The position numbers and the translations under genes are program-made. A stretch of DNA of 47,130 bases. Origin: Dehalococcoidia bacterium. GTDB lineage: Bacteria; Chloroflexota; Dehalococcoidia; Dehalococcoidales; Fen-1064. Position 1 is the stretch's first letter, and each line of letters opens with the position of its first letter. The notes beneath the pieces are model-generated. The model saw only the letters and a list, made by a program, of their open reading frames with translations. It did not search any database and was not told where the DNA came from. The stretch is from NCBI GenBank assembly GCA_011171075.1, contig DUFD01000040.1, positions 1 to 47,130 of the forward strand, read 5' to 3'. Of this stretch, positions 8,781 to 17,237 are shown piece by piece.

Positions 8781-8984
8781 ATGTGCCTGTCCAAGGTATA
8801 TTTCGACCGGGATGGCCAGAAGGAGATTGTCCTCGAAGAGGTCGCCTCCATTGTTGCTACCGGCGGGAAGCTCCAACTAAAAACGCTCTTCGGGGAGCAG
8901 AAGGTGATTGACGCCCATATCAAAGAAGTTGACCTGCTGGCCCACAGCGTCTTGCTGGAAGAACCTGGAGTAAATAATACTTGA
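8781..8984 (+). CDS. cooT: CooT family nickel-binding protein
   Basis: 67 residues starting MCLSKVYF, the family hallmark, with Cys2 directly after the initiator Met. In the Rhodospirillum rubrum CooT, a dimeric Ni(II) protein linked to carbon monoxide dehydrogenase maturation, Cys2 is a nickel ligand (family knowledge). The fold is a small beta-barrel. ATG at 8781 follows GGGAAGGGAGG; a longer open frame from 8628 exists but would overlap the upstream gene and place the conserved MC internally. It converges on larC, 27 nt away, which supports a nickel theme here. Confidence 0.85.
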   Translation: MCLSKVYFDRDGQKEIVLEEVASIVATGGKLQLKTLFGEQKVIDAHIKEVDLLAHSVLLEEPGVNNT

Positions 8985-9011
8985 CCGCAGGAGAATCTGC
9001 AGAGGTCCATC

Positions 9012-10217
9012 TCAGGGATTTTGCTGTAACAGGTGCTGACGCACCTCCTGCTCTACTACCCTGTGGACTTCTTGAAACGGCATATCTCGTTCGAGGGCGA
9101 TTCTCCGGCAGTCATCGTATTCCGGCGAGACCGCCAGGATATCACCCGAATACCGCTTGATTTTGGCGTGTACGTGGCCAAGACTTGAGTCAATCTCGAT
9201 TATTTCCCTCTGGGCGATATGTCGTGAGATTGGCCTTACCCGAATCCCCAGCGTAGAGGTCTCCCTCATGATTATTTCTGTTATTTTGGATTCAGCGTGG
9301 GCCGGAGCCAGCACGCTGAGCATAATGGCCGGTCGGTTCTTCTTCATCTGTATGGGGGTAAACCAGACGTCCGCAGCCTGTTCCACGAAGAGCTGCTCCA
9401 TTAGATAGCCGTAAATCTGAGGGTTCATATCATCGATATTCGTCTCAAGTAACCTGAGTTCGTCACCGTAGTCCGAAGTGGACTCCTCGCCGAGCCAGAC
9501 ACGCACCACGTTCGGCCACCCCTCGAAGTCTTTGCTACCAGCCCCGTAACCAATCCCGGTGATGTTCATCTGGGGCTGGCCGAAGGTCGCCAGCGATGTG
9601 ATCAGCGCTGCACCGGTGGGAGTGACGAGCTCCCCCTGAGGACGGGATGGTTCAGGTCCAGAGGTTAGCGGAGCGCCGACATCAGCAAGTAATTGCAGGG
9701 TAGCGGGCGCTGGAGATGGTAACCTCCCGTGGCTGGTCGCCACGGAGCCGCTCCCCGCAGGTAACGGCGAGGAATAACAGCGCTCTATCTTGAGACATTC
9801 CAGGGCGAACACCGTTCCGACGATATCTATAATAGAATCGACGGCACCGATTTCATGAAAATGCACCTCTTCTACGGGAATACCGTGGATATTCGCTTCG
9901 ACCCTGCCAAGGCGACGGAAAATATCGCTGCTTTGCTCTTTTACCCTGGTGGAAAGCTGGCTTTCTTCGATAAGCTGGAGTATCTGCGTCAGCGAGCGGT
10001 GGTCTTGATGCGTACCGTTGCCGATGATGACGTTAAATTTGGTGGCCGTTATGGAAGAACGCTGCACCTTCTCCGCCGTGAGTTCATAATCACCGATATT
10101 CAGGCCTGCCAGCCCGTTTTTCAGCGTATCCAAATCAAGCCCGGCATCGAGCAGCGCCCCGAGTAGCATATCGCCGCTGCACCCGGAAAAACAATCAAAG
10201 TAAGCGATTTGAGTCAT
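9012..10217 (-). CDS. larC: LarC, nickel insertion protein for the nickel-pincer cofactor
   Basis: About 401 residues. LarC is a CTP-dependent cyclometallase that inserts Ni into pyridinium-3,5-bisthiocarboxylate mononucleotide, the last step of the Lar cofactor pathway. The N-terminus has IAYFDCFSGCSGDMLLGALL, typical of the family, followed by an HFHEIGAVDSIIDIVG segment. The C-terminal half has ETNIDDMNPQIYGYLMEQLF. The gene is a single uninterrupted frame, unlike Lactobacillus plantarum larC, which needs a frameshift. ATG at 10217 has AGAGG just upstream; GTG at 10232, overlapping the larE stop as GTGA, is the alternative. Last gene of the operon. Confidence 0.93.
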   Translation of the reverse strand: MTQIAYFDCFSGCSGDMLLGALLDAGLDLDTLKNGLAGLNIGDYELTAEKVQRSSITATKFNVIIGNGTHQDHRSLTQILQLIEESQLSTRVKEQSSDIFRRLGRVEANIHGIPVEEVHFHEIGAVDSIIDIVGTVFALECLKIERCYSSPLPAGSGSVATSHGRLPSPAPATLQLLADVGAPLTSGPEPSRPQGELVTPTGAALITSLATFGQPQMNITGIGYGAGSKDFEGWPNVVRVWLGEESTSDYGDELRLLETNIDDMNPQIYGYLMEQLFVEQAADVWFTPIQMKKNRPAIMLSVLAPAHAESKITEIIMRETSTLGIRVRPISRHIAQREIIEIDSSLGHVHAKIKRYSGDILAVSPEYDDCRRIALERDMPFQEVHRVVEQEVRQHLLQQNP

Positions 10218-10228
10218 GTTTTCGCCTC

Positions 10229-11059
10229 TCACGTGCCAGATTCAAGACCGATATTCAGGCTGCCGGTACGGTAACCGGTTAGGTCCAGAGTCACGTATTT
10301 ATATCCTAGGGATTTAAATTGCTCTACTATCTTTCTGCGGATGTCATCTTTGAGAAGAATACCCATTTCCTGTTCATCCACTTCGAGGCGGGCAATGTCT
10401 CCGTGATGTCTTAGCCGGAGCTGCCCCAGGCCAAGGCCGTGTAAAAACCGTTCTCCCTCGGCTATCAGTTGCAGTGTCTCGAGAGTAACCGGCGTGCCGT
10501 AGGGGATACGCGAGGCCAGGCAGGGCGAGGCCGGTTTGTTCCAGGTCGGCAGGCCTTTCTCGCGGGAGAGGTGGCGGACTTCCTCCTTGGTCAGTTCAGC
10601 CTTGATGAGGGGGCTCCGCACGCCCGATTCCTCGGCGGCCCTGCGGCCGGGACGGTAATCGGTAAGGTCGTCATAGTTCGTACCGTCGATTACCCAGTCC
10701 AGCCCTTCCTCGGCGGCAATTTGCTTTAATCTGCTGAAAAGGGCGATGCGGCAGTGGTAGCAGCGGTCGGGCGGATTGGTGGCGAAACCGGGAGCCTGGA
10801 GGAGGTCAAGCTCAATTGTCCGGTAAGGGAACCCTTCCTTACTGGCGGTTGTCTCAGCCTCATTCTGTTCTTCCTCGGGGAAAATGGAGCCCGATACAAA
10901 GACTGCCAGCGAATTGGGACCGAGTACTTCATGGGCGACGGTAGCCAGGAAAGTGCTGTCCACCCCGCCGGAATAGGCAACTAGAACGGTCTTCATCTCC
11001 CCCAGGATATGCTTAAGCCGTTCTACCTTCGCTTCGGTCTGCGTGTTTGTAGACTTCAC
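10229..11059 (-). CDS. larE: LarE, ATP-dependent sulfur transferase of nickel-pincer cofactor synthesis
   Basis: 276 residues with the PP-loop ATPase motif SGGVDS at 30-35. LarE adenylylates the LarB product and inserts sulfur. The three Cys residues are Cys100 and Cys103 in DRCYHC and Cys180 in PASPCLASR. Cys180 aligns with the sacrificial cysteine (Cys176) of L. plantarum LarE. Whether the other two allow a catalytic Fe-S version, as described for some LarE proteins with three cysteines, cannot be settled here. GTG start overlaps the larB stop (GTGA). Confidence 0.93.
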   Translation of the reverse strand: MKSTNTQTEAKVERLKHILGEMKTVLVAYSGGVDSTFLATVAHEVLGPNSLAVFVSGSIFPEEEQNEAETTASKEGFPYRTIELDLLQAPGFATNPPDRCYHCRIALFSRLKQIAAEEGLDWVIDGTNYDDLTDYRPGRRAAEESGVRSPLIKAELTKEEVRHLSREKGLPTWNKPASPCLASRIPYGTPVTLETLQLIAEGERFLHGLGLGQLRLRHHGDIARLEVDEQEMGILLKDDIRRKIVEQFKSLGYKYVTLDLTGYRTGSLNIGLESGT

Positions 11060-11847
11060 TCTCCACTCTGCTGCAAATTAATCATGCTGGCTAGGTACCC
11101 GGCTCCGAAACCGTTATCGATATTGACTACCGCCACGCCGGGGGCACAGCTGTTCAGCATCGTCAGCAGGGGGGCCAGACCGTTGAAGCTGGCCCCGTAT
11201 CCCACGCTGGTAGGCACGGCGATAATAGGCACCGATACCAGGCCGCCAACGACACTGGCAAGGGCCCCTTCCATACCGGCAACGACCACGATAACCCTGG
11301 CCTTACGCAGCTCGGGTAGCTTGTCCAGCATCCGGTGAAGACCGGCCACGCCGATGTCAAAAAATTTCTCGACCTTGCTGCCCATAAGCTCCGCGGTGAC
11401 GGCAGCTTCTTCGGCGACGAGGATGTCGGAAGTACCGCCGGTGACTACGGCCACGCCGGGTCTAAGTTTGCTATTCTGTGAGCGGTTGACCGTGATAGTC
11501 CTGGCTCTGGGATTGTATACGGCATCGGCTATTCTTACTTTTAGCTCGTCGAAAACCTCGGCGCCAACGTGTGTAATCAGTATCTTTTTCGAAGAGACGA
11601 GCAACCGTTCGGCGATTGACACGATTTGCTCACTGGTCTTGCCCTGCCCGAATATAACCTCTGGAAAACCCAGCCTTAAGCTGCGGTGATGGTCAATGTT
11701 GGCGAAGCCTAATTTCTCATAGGGTAGAACGCGTAGCTCTTCCAGGGCCTGCATGACGGATAGGTCTCCTGATTTGACCCTCTCCAGTATCTGAAATAAC
11801 CACTCGTCGGTTATTTGTGTTTCATCTGGAATATCGTTGTCAGGCAA
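11056..11847 (-). CDS. larB: LarB, pyridinium-3,5-biscarboxylic acid mononucleotide synthase
   Basis: 263 residues. LarB carboxylates and hydrolyses nicotinic acid adenine dinucleotide, the first committed step of the nickel-pincer cofactor. The C-terminal PurE/AIRC-like domain is clear: [10 protein letters not shown], then [17 protein letters not shown] and [12 protein letters not shown], ending [14 protein letters not shown]. The TTG start at 11847 has GAGGGA seven nt upstream. It follows nadC by 48 nt, so its pyridine-dinucleotide substrate pathway is encoded in the same operon. Confidence 0.93.
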   Translation of the reverse strand: MPDNDIPDETQITDEWLFQILERVKSGDLSVMQALEELRVLPYEKLGFANIDHHRSLRLGFPEVIFGQGKTSEQIVSIAERLLVSSKKILITHVGAEVFDELKVRIADAVYNPRARTITVNRSQNSKLRPGVAVVTGGTSDILVAEEAAVTAELMGSKVEKFFDIGVAGLHRMLDKLPELRKARVIVVVAGMEGALASVVGGLVSVPIIAVPTSVGYGASFNGLAPLLTMLNSCAPGVAVVNIDNGFGAGYLASMINLQQSGE

Positions 11848-11895
11848 TTTACAGTCCCTCTTCTAACAGTTATCGTGTCGGAAGTGATGTTAAGC

Positions 11896-12777
11896 TCACG
11901 AGAGCTTCAACGTTTGCGGCTCTATTTCGAGGCTGATGTCCAGCGCCTCTGCTGAGTGGGTCAGCGCCCCTATCGAGATAATATCAACGCCAGACTCGGC
12001 TGCTGCCCGCACGTTCTCCAGGTTGATTCCCCCCGATGCCTCTGTTCTGACTCCGTCCGGCATCTGGTCGACGGCGCGGCGCATCTCCTCAGGGCTCATG
12101 TTGTCCAGCATGACGATGTCCGCCCCGGCCTCGGCGGCCTCCCTGGCTTCTTCAACACTGGTGACCTCCACCTCAATAGCCATGCCTTCGGGAGCATTCT
12201 TTCTGGTTCTGGCGATAATGTCCTTCATATTCATGCAGAGGGCGCGTAGTGCCGCCACGTGGTTGTCTTTTATCAGAATACCGTCGCCGAGGTGGAGGCG
12301 GTGATTTTTGCCGCCCCCCATGCGTACGGCGTACTTTTCCAGCAACCTGAGTCCAGGCGTGGTCTTGCGAGTATCGACGATTGTGGCGGCAGTGCCTTCG
12401 GTCTCTGATACATAGCGGGCGGTCAGGGTGGCGATACCGCTCAGGTGTTGCAGGAAGTTAAGCATCACCCGCTCTGCCTTAAGGATGCTGATAACCCTGC
12501 CGGAGACGGTCGCGATTTTATCTCCCGGCCTGATTCTGGTTCCATCCGGGATGAGTACTGTGAACTCGAGTGACGGGTCGACCCTGAGCAATACCCTGCC
12601 GGCTACGTCGATACCGGCCAGGACACCCTCGGCCTTGGCCTCAATGGTAGCCTTGCCCAGAAGCTTCGCTGGAATCAGTGCTTCACTGGTAACGTCCCCC
12701 TGGCCTGTGTCCTCAACCAGGGCAAGGTTTATGATACGGTCAATCTGCTCTCCTGTTATTTGCGAATTATCTTTCAT
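11896..12777 (-). CDS. nadC: Nicotinate-nucleotide pyrophosphorylase (quinolinate phosphoribosyltransferase)
   Basis: About 293 residues. Converts quinolinate and PRPP to nicotinate mononucleotide in de novo NAD synthesis. Diagnostic motifs are LVEDTGQGDVTS near the N-terminus, DTRKTTPGLRLLEKYAVRMGG, HRLHLGDGILIKDNH and EASGGI with a late D-I-I-S-I-G-A-L-T-H segment. ATG at 12777 has GAGGGG upstream at a good distance; GTG at 12783 would overlap the nadB stop as GTGA but sits too close to the Shine-Dalgarno. Operon with nadB and larBEC. Confidence 0.96.
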   Translation of the reverse strand: MKDNSQITGEQIDRIINLALVEDTGQGDVTSEALIPAKLLGKATIEAKAEGVLAGIDVAGRVLLRVDPSLEFTVLIPDGTRIRPGDKIATVSGRVISILKAERVMLNFLQHLSGIATLTARYVSETEGTAATIVDTRKTTPGLRLLEKYAVRMGGGKNHRLHLGDGILIKDNHVAALRALCMNMKDIIARTRKNAPEGMAIEVEVTSVEEAREAAEAGADIVMLDNMSPEEMRRAVDQMPDGVRTEASGGINLENVRAAAESGVDIISIGALTHSAEALDISLEIEPQTLKLS

Positions 12778-12779
12778 AT

Positions 12780-14327
12780 TCACTGCCCCTCGGTGAATAC
12801 CAGGTGATATAGCCAGTCCGGCGAGCTTTGTGGGAAGTCGGTGCGGAAGTGGGCGCCGCGACTTTCTTCGCGGAGAAGGGCGGCTTCGGCTATGAGCCGA
12901 CCGGCCAGTACCATGTTACTCAGTTCGTACGAGGGTCGGTCGGTCGGTGCTGGTAGTATTTTTTGCCAGGCGGCCAGTGTTTCGGCTGCCTCGGTCAGGG
13001 ATTCGCGGCAGCGCATAATGCCCACCCTGTCCCAGAGAAGCGTCTGTACCTCGGCGTGAGATGGTGCCTTCACTGCCTTACCGCTTGGCCACTGGTGCAG
13101 CTTATGATGTACCGCCTGGCGCTTGTCTTGGTCGGCTGCCTGCCCCCCTGCACCACGACTGGACTTCTCGGTGATTCGTTTGCTGAAGACGAGTACCTCC
13201 AGCATTGAGTTCGACGCCAGTCGGTTCGCACCGTGGACGCCGGTACAGGCGACCTCACCAGTGGCGAAGAGTCCGGCGACGTTTGTCTCTCCCCAGGTAT
13301 TGACCTTAACGCCACCCATCATGTAGTGGGCAGCCGGGGCTACCGGAGCCGGTGTCTGGGTGATATCCAGGCCGTGGTCAAGGCAGAAACGGTATATGTG
13401 GGGGAACCGGGTCAGGGTCAGGTGTCTTGGCAGGTGAGTGACGTCGATATAGACGTGGTCGGAGTCTGTCTTTTCCATCTCCCGCACGATGCTCCGGGCG
13501 ACAACATCCCTCGGTGCCAACTCGCCTTCTGGCGCATAGTCCTGCATGAAGCGTCGTCCTTCCACGTTACGTAGTATCCCGCCTTCACCCCTGACGGCTT
13601 CCGAGATGAGGAAAGGGGCTACTCCGGGCAGACGCAGGGCGGTTGGGTGGAACTGGAAAAACTCCATGTCCGTAATCTCAGCCCCGGCCTTGAAAGCCAG
13701 GGCTATGCCGTCGCCGGTGGCGATATCAGAGTTGGTGTTGAACCGGAACAGTTGCCCCGCCCCGCCTGTGGCCAGAATCAACGAGCCACTTTCAAACTCC
13801 TCGACTTTGCCGGTGTTGCAGTCGAAGGTCCTTACTCCGCCGGCCTTCCCATTCTTCACCAGTATCTCGGTGGCGAGGCAGTTCTCAAGCACGCGTATTC
13901 CCATCGAGCGCACCCGCTTGCTCAACGTGACCTCTATATGCTCGCCGGTGGCGTCTCCACCAGCATGTAGGATACGCGCGCGGCTGTGGGCTGCCTCCGT
14001 GGTGAGGGCAATCTGCCCGTCAATGGTATCGAAGGGCACCCCCAAGTCTACCAGGTCAGAGATGCGGTTTGGTGCCTCGGTGGCGAGGATACGCACCGCT
14101 TCTTCGTCACACAGGCCGTCGCCGGCGGCAATAGTGTCCTGGAAGTGCAACTCCGGGGAATCGTTTTGTCCGATGGGCGCAGCAATACCCCCCTGGGCAT
14201 GTTTCGTATTGCAGTCGTCGATGCTGCTCTTGGTGATAATGAGCACGCTCCCCTGCTCCCTGGCGAGCAGAGAGGTGTACAGCCCGGCGATTCCGCTGCC
14301 GATGAGGATATAGTCGTAATAGCTCAC
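12780..14327 (-). CDS. nadB: L-aspartate oxidase
   Basis: 515 residues. FAD enzyme that oxidises L-aspartate to iminoaspartate, the first step of de novo NAD synthesis. FAD-binding GSGIAGLY is at 9-16, THAQGGIAA follows, FHPTAL and EAVRGEGGILRN identify the succinate dehydrogenase/fumarate reductase-type flavoprotein fold, and the C-terminal helical domain ends in SRGAHFRTDFP. In anaerobes fumarate can replace oxygen as acceptor, and both fumarase subunits are encoded at 28-30 kb. GTG start. The partner nadA is not in the window. Confidence 0.96.
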   Translation of the reverse strand: MSYYDYILIGSGIAGLYTSLLAREQGSVLIITKSSIDDCNTKHAQGGIAAPIGQNDSPELHFQDTIAAGDGLCDEEAVRILATEAPNRISDLVDLGVPFDTIDGQIALTTEAAHSRARILHAGGDATGEHIEVTLSKRVRSMGIRVLENCLATEILVKNGKAGGVRTFDCNTGKVEEFESGSLILATGGAGQLFRFNTNSDIATGDGIALAFKAGAEITDMEFFQFHPTALRLPGVAPFLISEAVRGEGGILRNVEGRRFMQDYAPEGELAPRDVVARSIVREMEKTDSDHVYIDVTHLPRHLTLTRFPHIYRFCLDHGLDITQTPAPVAPAAHYMMGGVKVNTWGETNVAGLFATGEVACTGVHGANRLASNSMLEVLVFSKRITEKSSRGAGGQAADQDKRQAVHHKLHQWPSGKAVKAPSHAEVQTLLWDRVGIMRCRESLTEAAETLAAWQKILPAPTDRPSYELSNMVLAGRLIAEAALLREESRGAHFRTDFPQSSPDWLYHLVFTEGQ

Positions 14328-14356
14328 TGTATTAGACCCCCAGGCTGGTCCGTTCT

Positions 14357-14761
14357 TTAGCCGATTGTTGGCTCATCAGAGTATTGTTTTGTGATGATAC
14401 TGCCCTTGGAAACTCGCATCGTCCCCCCGGACTCAATCCTCAGGACGACGCTATCCTCGCTGACGGATTCAATCTCTCCGTAGATGCCCCCGGCGGTGAC
14501 TACCTTATCACCCCGGTGCAGTTGCTCAACGAAATCCTGATGCTCCTTCTGCCTTTTGCGCTGTGGTCTAATCATAACGAAGTACATCATCGCGAAAAGC
14601 AGCACGATGAAAATGAGCATCGGCCAGATGCTGGTGGCGAAACTACCGGCGTCTGACTCCTCACCGTTCGTTTCCGAATCAACCGGAATACACCCGGCGA
14701 GAAGAGTCATGGCGGTTATTAGTCCTACCAGCATCACCAGAAACCAATGTTTTTTTCTCAA
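14357..14761 (-). CDS. yajC: Preprotein translocase subunit YajC with an added N-terminal lipoprotein-like signal
   Basis: 134 residues. YajC is an accessory membrane subunit of the Sec-DF complex. The core is typical: a single membrane segment (IWPMLIFIVLLFAMMYFVMI), then RPQRKRQKEHQ and the soluble domain with L-x-R-G-D-K-V-V-T-A-G-G-I-Y-G. Unusually, an N-terminal hydrophobic segment ends in LLAGC, a lipobox, so Cys23 may be lipidated. Ordinary YajC is about 90-110 residues and lacks this. TTG start at 14761 with AGGAGG upstream; the downstream starts would lose the signal. Lies between miaB and nadB. Confidence 0.9.
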   Translation of the reverse strand: MRKKHWFLVMLVGLITAMTLLAGCIPVDSETNGEESDAGSFATSIWPMLIFIVLLFAMMYFVMIRPQRKRQKEHQDFVEQLHRGDKVVTAGGIYGEIESVSEDSVVLRIESGGTMRVSKGSIITKQYSDEPTIG

Positions 14762-14785
14762 CGGATATTGCCTCCTTGCTCTGGT

Positions 14786-16054
14786 TCACTCTCTGTTGAG
14801 TTTACCCTGTAATGACCAGGGGCTGGTCTGCTCTATACGGACGGGTAGCAGTTGCCCCCGGCGGTTATCTCTGTCCTTGAAGAATACCAGTTTATCACTC
14901 TTGGTGCGTCCCTGCCACTTTCCGCCTTTCCTGCCCTCAACGAGTACCTCCACCGTCTTCCCGAGGAGCCCGGCATTGATTTCGGTGGCGATGCCCTCCT
15001 GAAGCTGCTCGACCATGTTTAAGCGCCGCTTCTTCTCGGCAGCGGGGACGTTGTCCTTAAGCTCTCTGGCAGCCTTCGTTCCCGACCTCGGGGAGTAGGC
15101 GGCGATATGCACGGTGTCAAACCTAAACTCGGCAAGCAGGTTATAGGTTTCCATGAACTGCTGCTCCGTCTCTGAAGGGAAGCCGACAATGATGTCGGTG
15201 CTCAGGGCAACCCCCGGCACCCGATGACGTATTTCTTCGACAAGCCGGCGGTAGTCCTCAACGTTATAACCACGCTTCATTGCTTTCAGGATATCGTTGC
15301 TGCCCGACTGTACCGGCAGGCTGAGCTGCTCGCAGACCTTGTCGAGTTTGGCCATGGCGGTGATGAGTCGTGTACTCATGTCCTTGGGGTGGTTGGTCAG
15401 GAAGCGTATTCGTGCCAGCCCGTCTATATCGTTCAGTTCGGTAAGCAGGTCTGCCAGGTCTGGCCTGTCGGGGAGGTCATGGCCGTAGGAGTCCACGTTT
15501 TGCCCCAGCAGGGTGACCTCTCTGGTACCGTGCCGTACTCTCTCTTCCACCTCACACATTATGTCATCTACGGGCTGACTCTTCTCCCTGCCACGGCGGT
15601 ATGGAACGATACAGTAGCTGCAGAAGTTGTCGCATCCCTGGATAATGGGAACATAGGCAGTGGGGCTGGTATTGGCAGGGATTACCTGTTCCCAATCGCC
15701 CCCATCAAGCCAGTATGGACGCTCCCCCGGCCCGAAGAAGTAGTCCACGTGTGGAAAGCCCTTGCTTAGCTGGTCTATATTGGAGTCTACCCAACATCCG
15801 GTCACGGCCAGCTTGAGGTCGGGGTGCTGCCTTTTAAGGGACTTCAGGGCGTGGAGCTTGTTGACGACGCGGTTCTCGGCGCTCTGACGCACCACGCAGC
15901 TATTAAGCACGATTACATCCGCTTCGTCGACTACCGCCGTTGCCTGGTAGCCCTGCCGCTCGAAGAAATCGCCGAGTCTCGCTGATTCGGCCTTGTTCAT
16001 CTGACAGCCGATTGTCCAGATGTGATATTTAGGTTTTGCCTGCAATTCTCGCAT
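14786..16054 (-). CDS. miaB: tRNA-2-methylthio-N6-dimethylallyladenosine synthase
   Basis: 422 residues. Radical-SAM methylthiotransferase that modifies A37 of tRNAs reading U-starting codons. The N-terminal UPF0004 domain has Cys17 (TIGCQMN, the MiaB form), Cys53 and Cys87; the radical-SAM triad is Cys141, Cys145 and Cys148 in [14 protein letters not shown] domain occupies the last 60 residues. The GCQMN motif favours MiaB over RimO and MtaB. Its start overlaps the end of the upstream Nudix gene by 26 nt. Confidence 0.93.
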   Translation of the reverse strand: MRELQAKPKYHIWTIGCQMNKAESARLGDFFERQGYQATAVVDEADVIVLNSCVVRQSAENRVVNKLHALKSLKRQHPDLKLAVTGCWVDSNIDQLSKGFPHVDYFFGPGERPYWLDGGDWEQVIPANTSPTAYVPIIQGCDNFCSYCIVPYRRGREKSQPVDDIMCEVEERVRHGTREVTLLGQNVDSYGHDLPDRPDLADLLTELNDIDGLARIRFLTNHPKDMSTRLITAMAKLDKVCEQLSLPVQSGSNDILKAMKRGYNVEDYRRLVEEIRHRVPGVALSTDIIVGFPSETEQQFMETYNLLAEFRFDTVHIAAYSPRSGTKAARELKDNVPAAEKKRRLNMVEQLQEGIATEINAGLLGKTVEVLVEGRKGGKWQGRTKSDKLVFFKDRDNRRGQLLPVRIEQTSPWSLQGKLNRE

Positions 16055-16478
16055 TTAGCTCCCAGAGTGCGTTCTTGTTGCTATCCCATTGTAACATCGC
16101 CATCGCATCTTCGTAACTGGCCCATCGATACTCCGTGTGTTCTCTCGATAGGCTAATAGCTTCACTATCAGGTCTCACGCCAAACGTGTACTCCGGTATC
16201 ACATAAACGTCTTTTCCCCAGGTAAACTCTCCGGTCACGCCTTCAACCGGCACCGTATTCCGAGAGTCAAGAACGATGTACTCAGAGTCTGGCATAATTC
16301 CGGCTTCCTCAAACGCCTCACGTCTTGCGGTCTCGATAGGCTTTTCACTGTTTTCGCCGCCTCCAGCGATGAATTGCCAGTATCCCTCATCGCGTCGTCT
16401 GAAAACGGCATACTCAAGCTGTCCGCTCTTATTATAGCGAAACGGTAGAACTAGCACTTGAAAAGGGGCTCTGCTCAT
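16029..16478 (-). CDS. Nudix hydrolase, NudB-like
   Basis: About 149 residues. A perfect Nudix box (G-x5-E-x7-REUxEExGU) is formed around [20 protein letters not shown]. The N-terminal [11 protein letters not shown] and [14 protein letters not shown] resemble the NudB group, which removes pyrophosphate from dihydroneopterin triphosphate or dATP; this is suggestive only. ATG at 16478 follows AGGTG; GTG at 16487 is an alternative. First gene of the miaB-yajC-nadBC-larBEC operon. Confidence 0.85.
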   Translation of the reverse strand: MSRAPFQVLVLPFRYNKSGQLEYAVFRRRDEGYWQFIAGGGENSEKPIETARREAFEEAGIMPDSEYIVLDSRNTVPVEGVTGEFTWGKDVYVIPEYTFGVRPDSEAISLSREHTEYRWASYEDAMAMLQWDSNKNALWELNARIAGKT

Positions 16479-16520
16479 TAAACACACCTGAGATTATTAT
16501 TTACCCTGTGGTGGTATTAG

Positions 16521-16544
16521 AAAAATATACCCCTTTTGCAGGGG
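16521..16544 (-). terminator. Rho-independent terminator of tRNA-Ser
   Basis: On the minus strand CCCCT pairs with AGGGG (16540-16544 and 16530-16534) around a 5-nt loop and is followed by TATATTTTT. It lies 16 nt past the tRNA CCA end and separates the tRNA from the Nudix operon. Confidence 0.65.
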
Positions 16545-16559
16545 CATCTAGCTTCATTC

Positions 16560-16652
16560 TGGCGGAGGGAGTGGGATTCGAACCCACGAGCCCGGTCTCC
16601 CAGGCCAAGCGCTTAGCAGGCGCCCGCACTAGACCAACTATGCGATCCCTCC
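16560..16652 (-). tRNA. tRNA-Ser, anticodon GCT, CCA encoded
   Basis: Acceptor stem GGAGGGA (16652-16646) pairs with TCCCTCC (16570-16564), the discriminator is G at 16563, and CCA is encoded at 16562-16560. The anticodon loop CTGCTAA lies at 16619-16613 with anticodon GCT at 16617-16615, which reads AGC and AGT codons. A long variable arm, with GCCTGG pairing to CCGGGC, shows a class II tRNA, as expected for Ser. The T arm is GTGGG-TTCGAAT-CCCAC. The length is 93 nt including CCA. Confidence 0.96.
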
Positions 16653-16716
16653 GGCGCCTCGTTACTTAACATATTTTACTACTTTACACTGAAAGATGCC
16701 ATTCGCCATAAGCTAG

Positions 16717-16756
16717 CATTGTCTTGACGACAATGTCAATCGTCTTGTGCTATCAT
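16717..16756 (+). promoter_or_regulatory. Palindrome and -35-like element upstream of ybeY
   Basis: CATTGTC (16717-16723) and GACAATG (16729-16735) form a perfect 7-bp inverted repeat around TTGAC. A -35-like TTGACG (16724-16729) falls within it. TGCTAT at 16748-16753 is a possible -10 at 18 bp. The transcript would begin only a few bases before the ybeY ATG. The dyad could be a repressor site. Confidence 0.4.
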
Positions 16757-16763
16757 TGCGGGG

Positions 16764-17237
16764 ATGGAAGTAAACGTTCTCATCGACGAGGAGTACGAGG
16801 GTGAGCTCGAGGCTGGCTGGCTGCAGAGCGTTGCCGAGCAGGTGCTTGTCGCCGAAAACGCCGCTCCTGAGACCGAGCTTGGCCTGGTAATCACCGACCA
16901 GGAGAGAATACAGGAGCTTAACCTGGTCCACTTGGGCATCGATGCGCCGACCGATGTCCTTGCCTTCCCCATGACTCCCGAAGAAGACTCGGATATGCCC
17001 GAATTCGTGACACCCCCTGACGGGGCTGTCCACCTTGGAGAGGTCATTATCTCTTTTCCCCAGGCCTTCATGCAGGCCGATGAACACCGGCACTCCGTTA
17101 AAAAGGAGGTAGCCATCCTCATCATTCACGGCGTGCTGCACCTCCTTGGCTATGACCACGATACACCGGAACCAGAGCAGCGCATGAAGGCCAGAGAGAC
17201 CGAACTCCTGAGGCTGATTGAGGAGAAGGGTCTGTGA
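16764..17237 (+). CDS. ybeY: Endoribonuclease YbeY
   Basis: 157 residues. Zinc-dependent RNase for 16S rRNA 3'-end maturation and ribosome quality control. The signature HGVLHLLGYDH supplies zinc ligands His122, His126 and His132. The ATG at 16764 is preceded by GGGG. The stop overlaps the next gene as GTGA. In many bacteria ybeY sits with phoH and era; here it is paired with a flavoprotein instead. Confidence 0.95.
   Translation: MEVNVLIDEEYEGELEAGWLQSVAEQVLVAENAAPETELGLVITDQERIQELNLVHLGIDAPTDVLAFPMTPEEDSDMPEFVTPPDGAVHLGEVIISFPQAFMQADEHRHSVKKEVAILIIHGVLHLLGYDHDTPEPEQRMKARETELLRLIEEKGL

Noticed and set aside
8628-8984. 118-residue open frame that includes cooT
   Set aside because: The first 51 codons lie over the 70-residue gene in another frame, and the conserved MC start of CooT is at 8781 with its own Shine-Dalgarno.
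9012-11847. Complete lactate racemase operon
   Set aside because: larB, larE and larC are present but no larA or lactate permease is found in the window.
13546-14313. 255-residue open frame on the plus strand
   Set aside because: Antisense to nadB, Arg/Ser/Pro-rich composition, no Shine-Dalgarno or motif.
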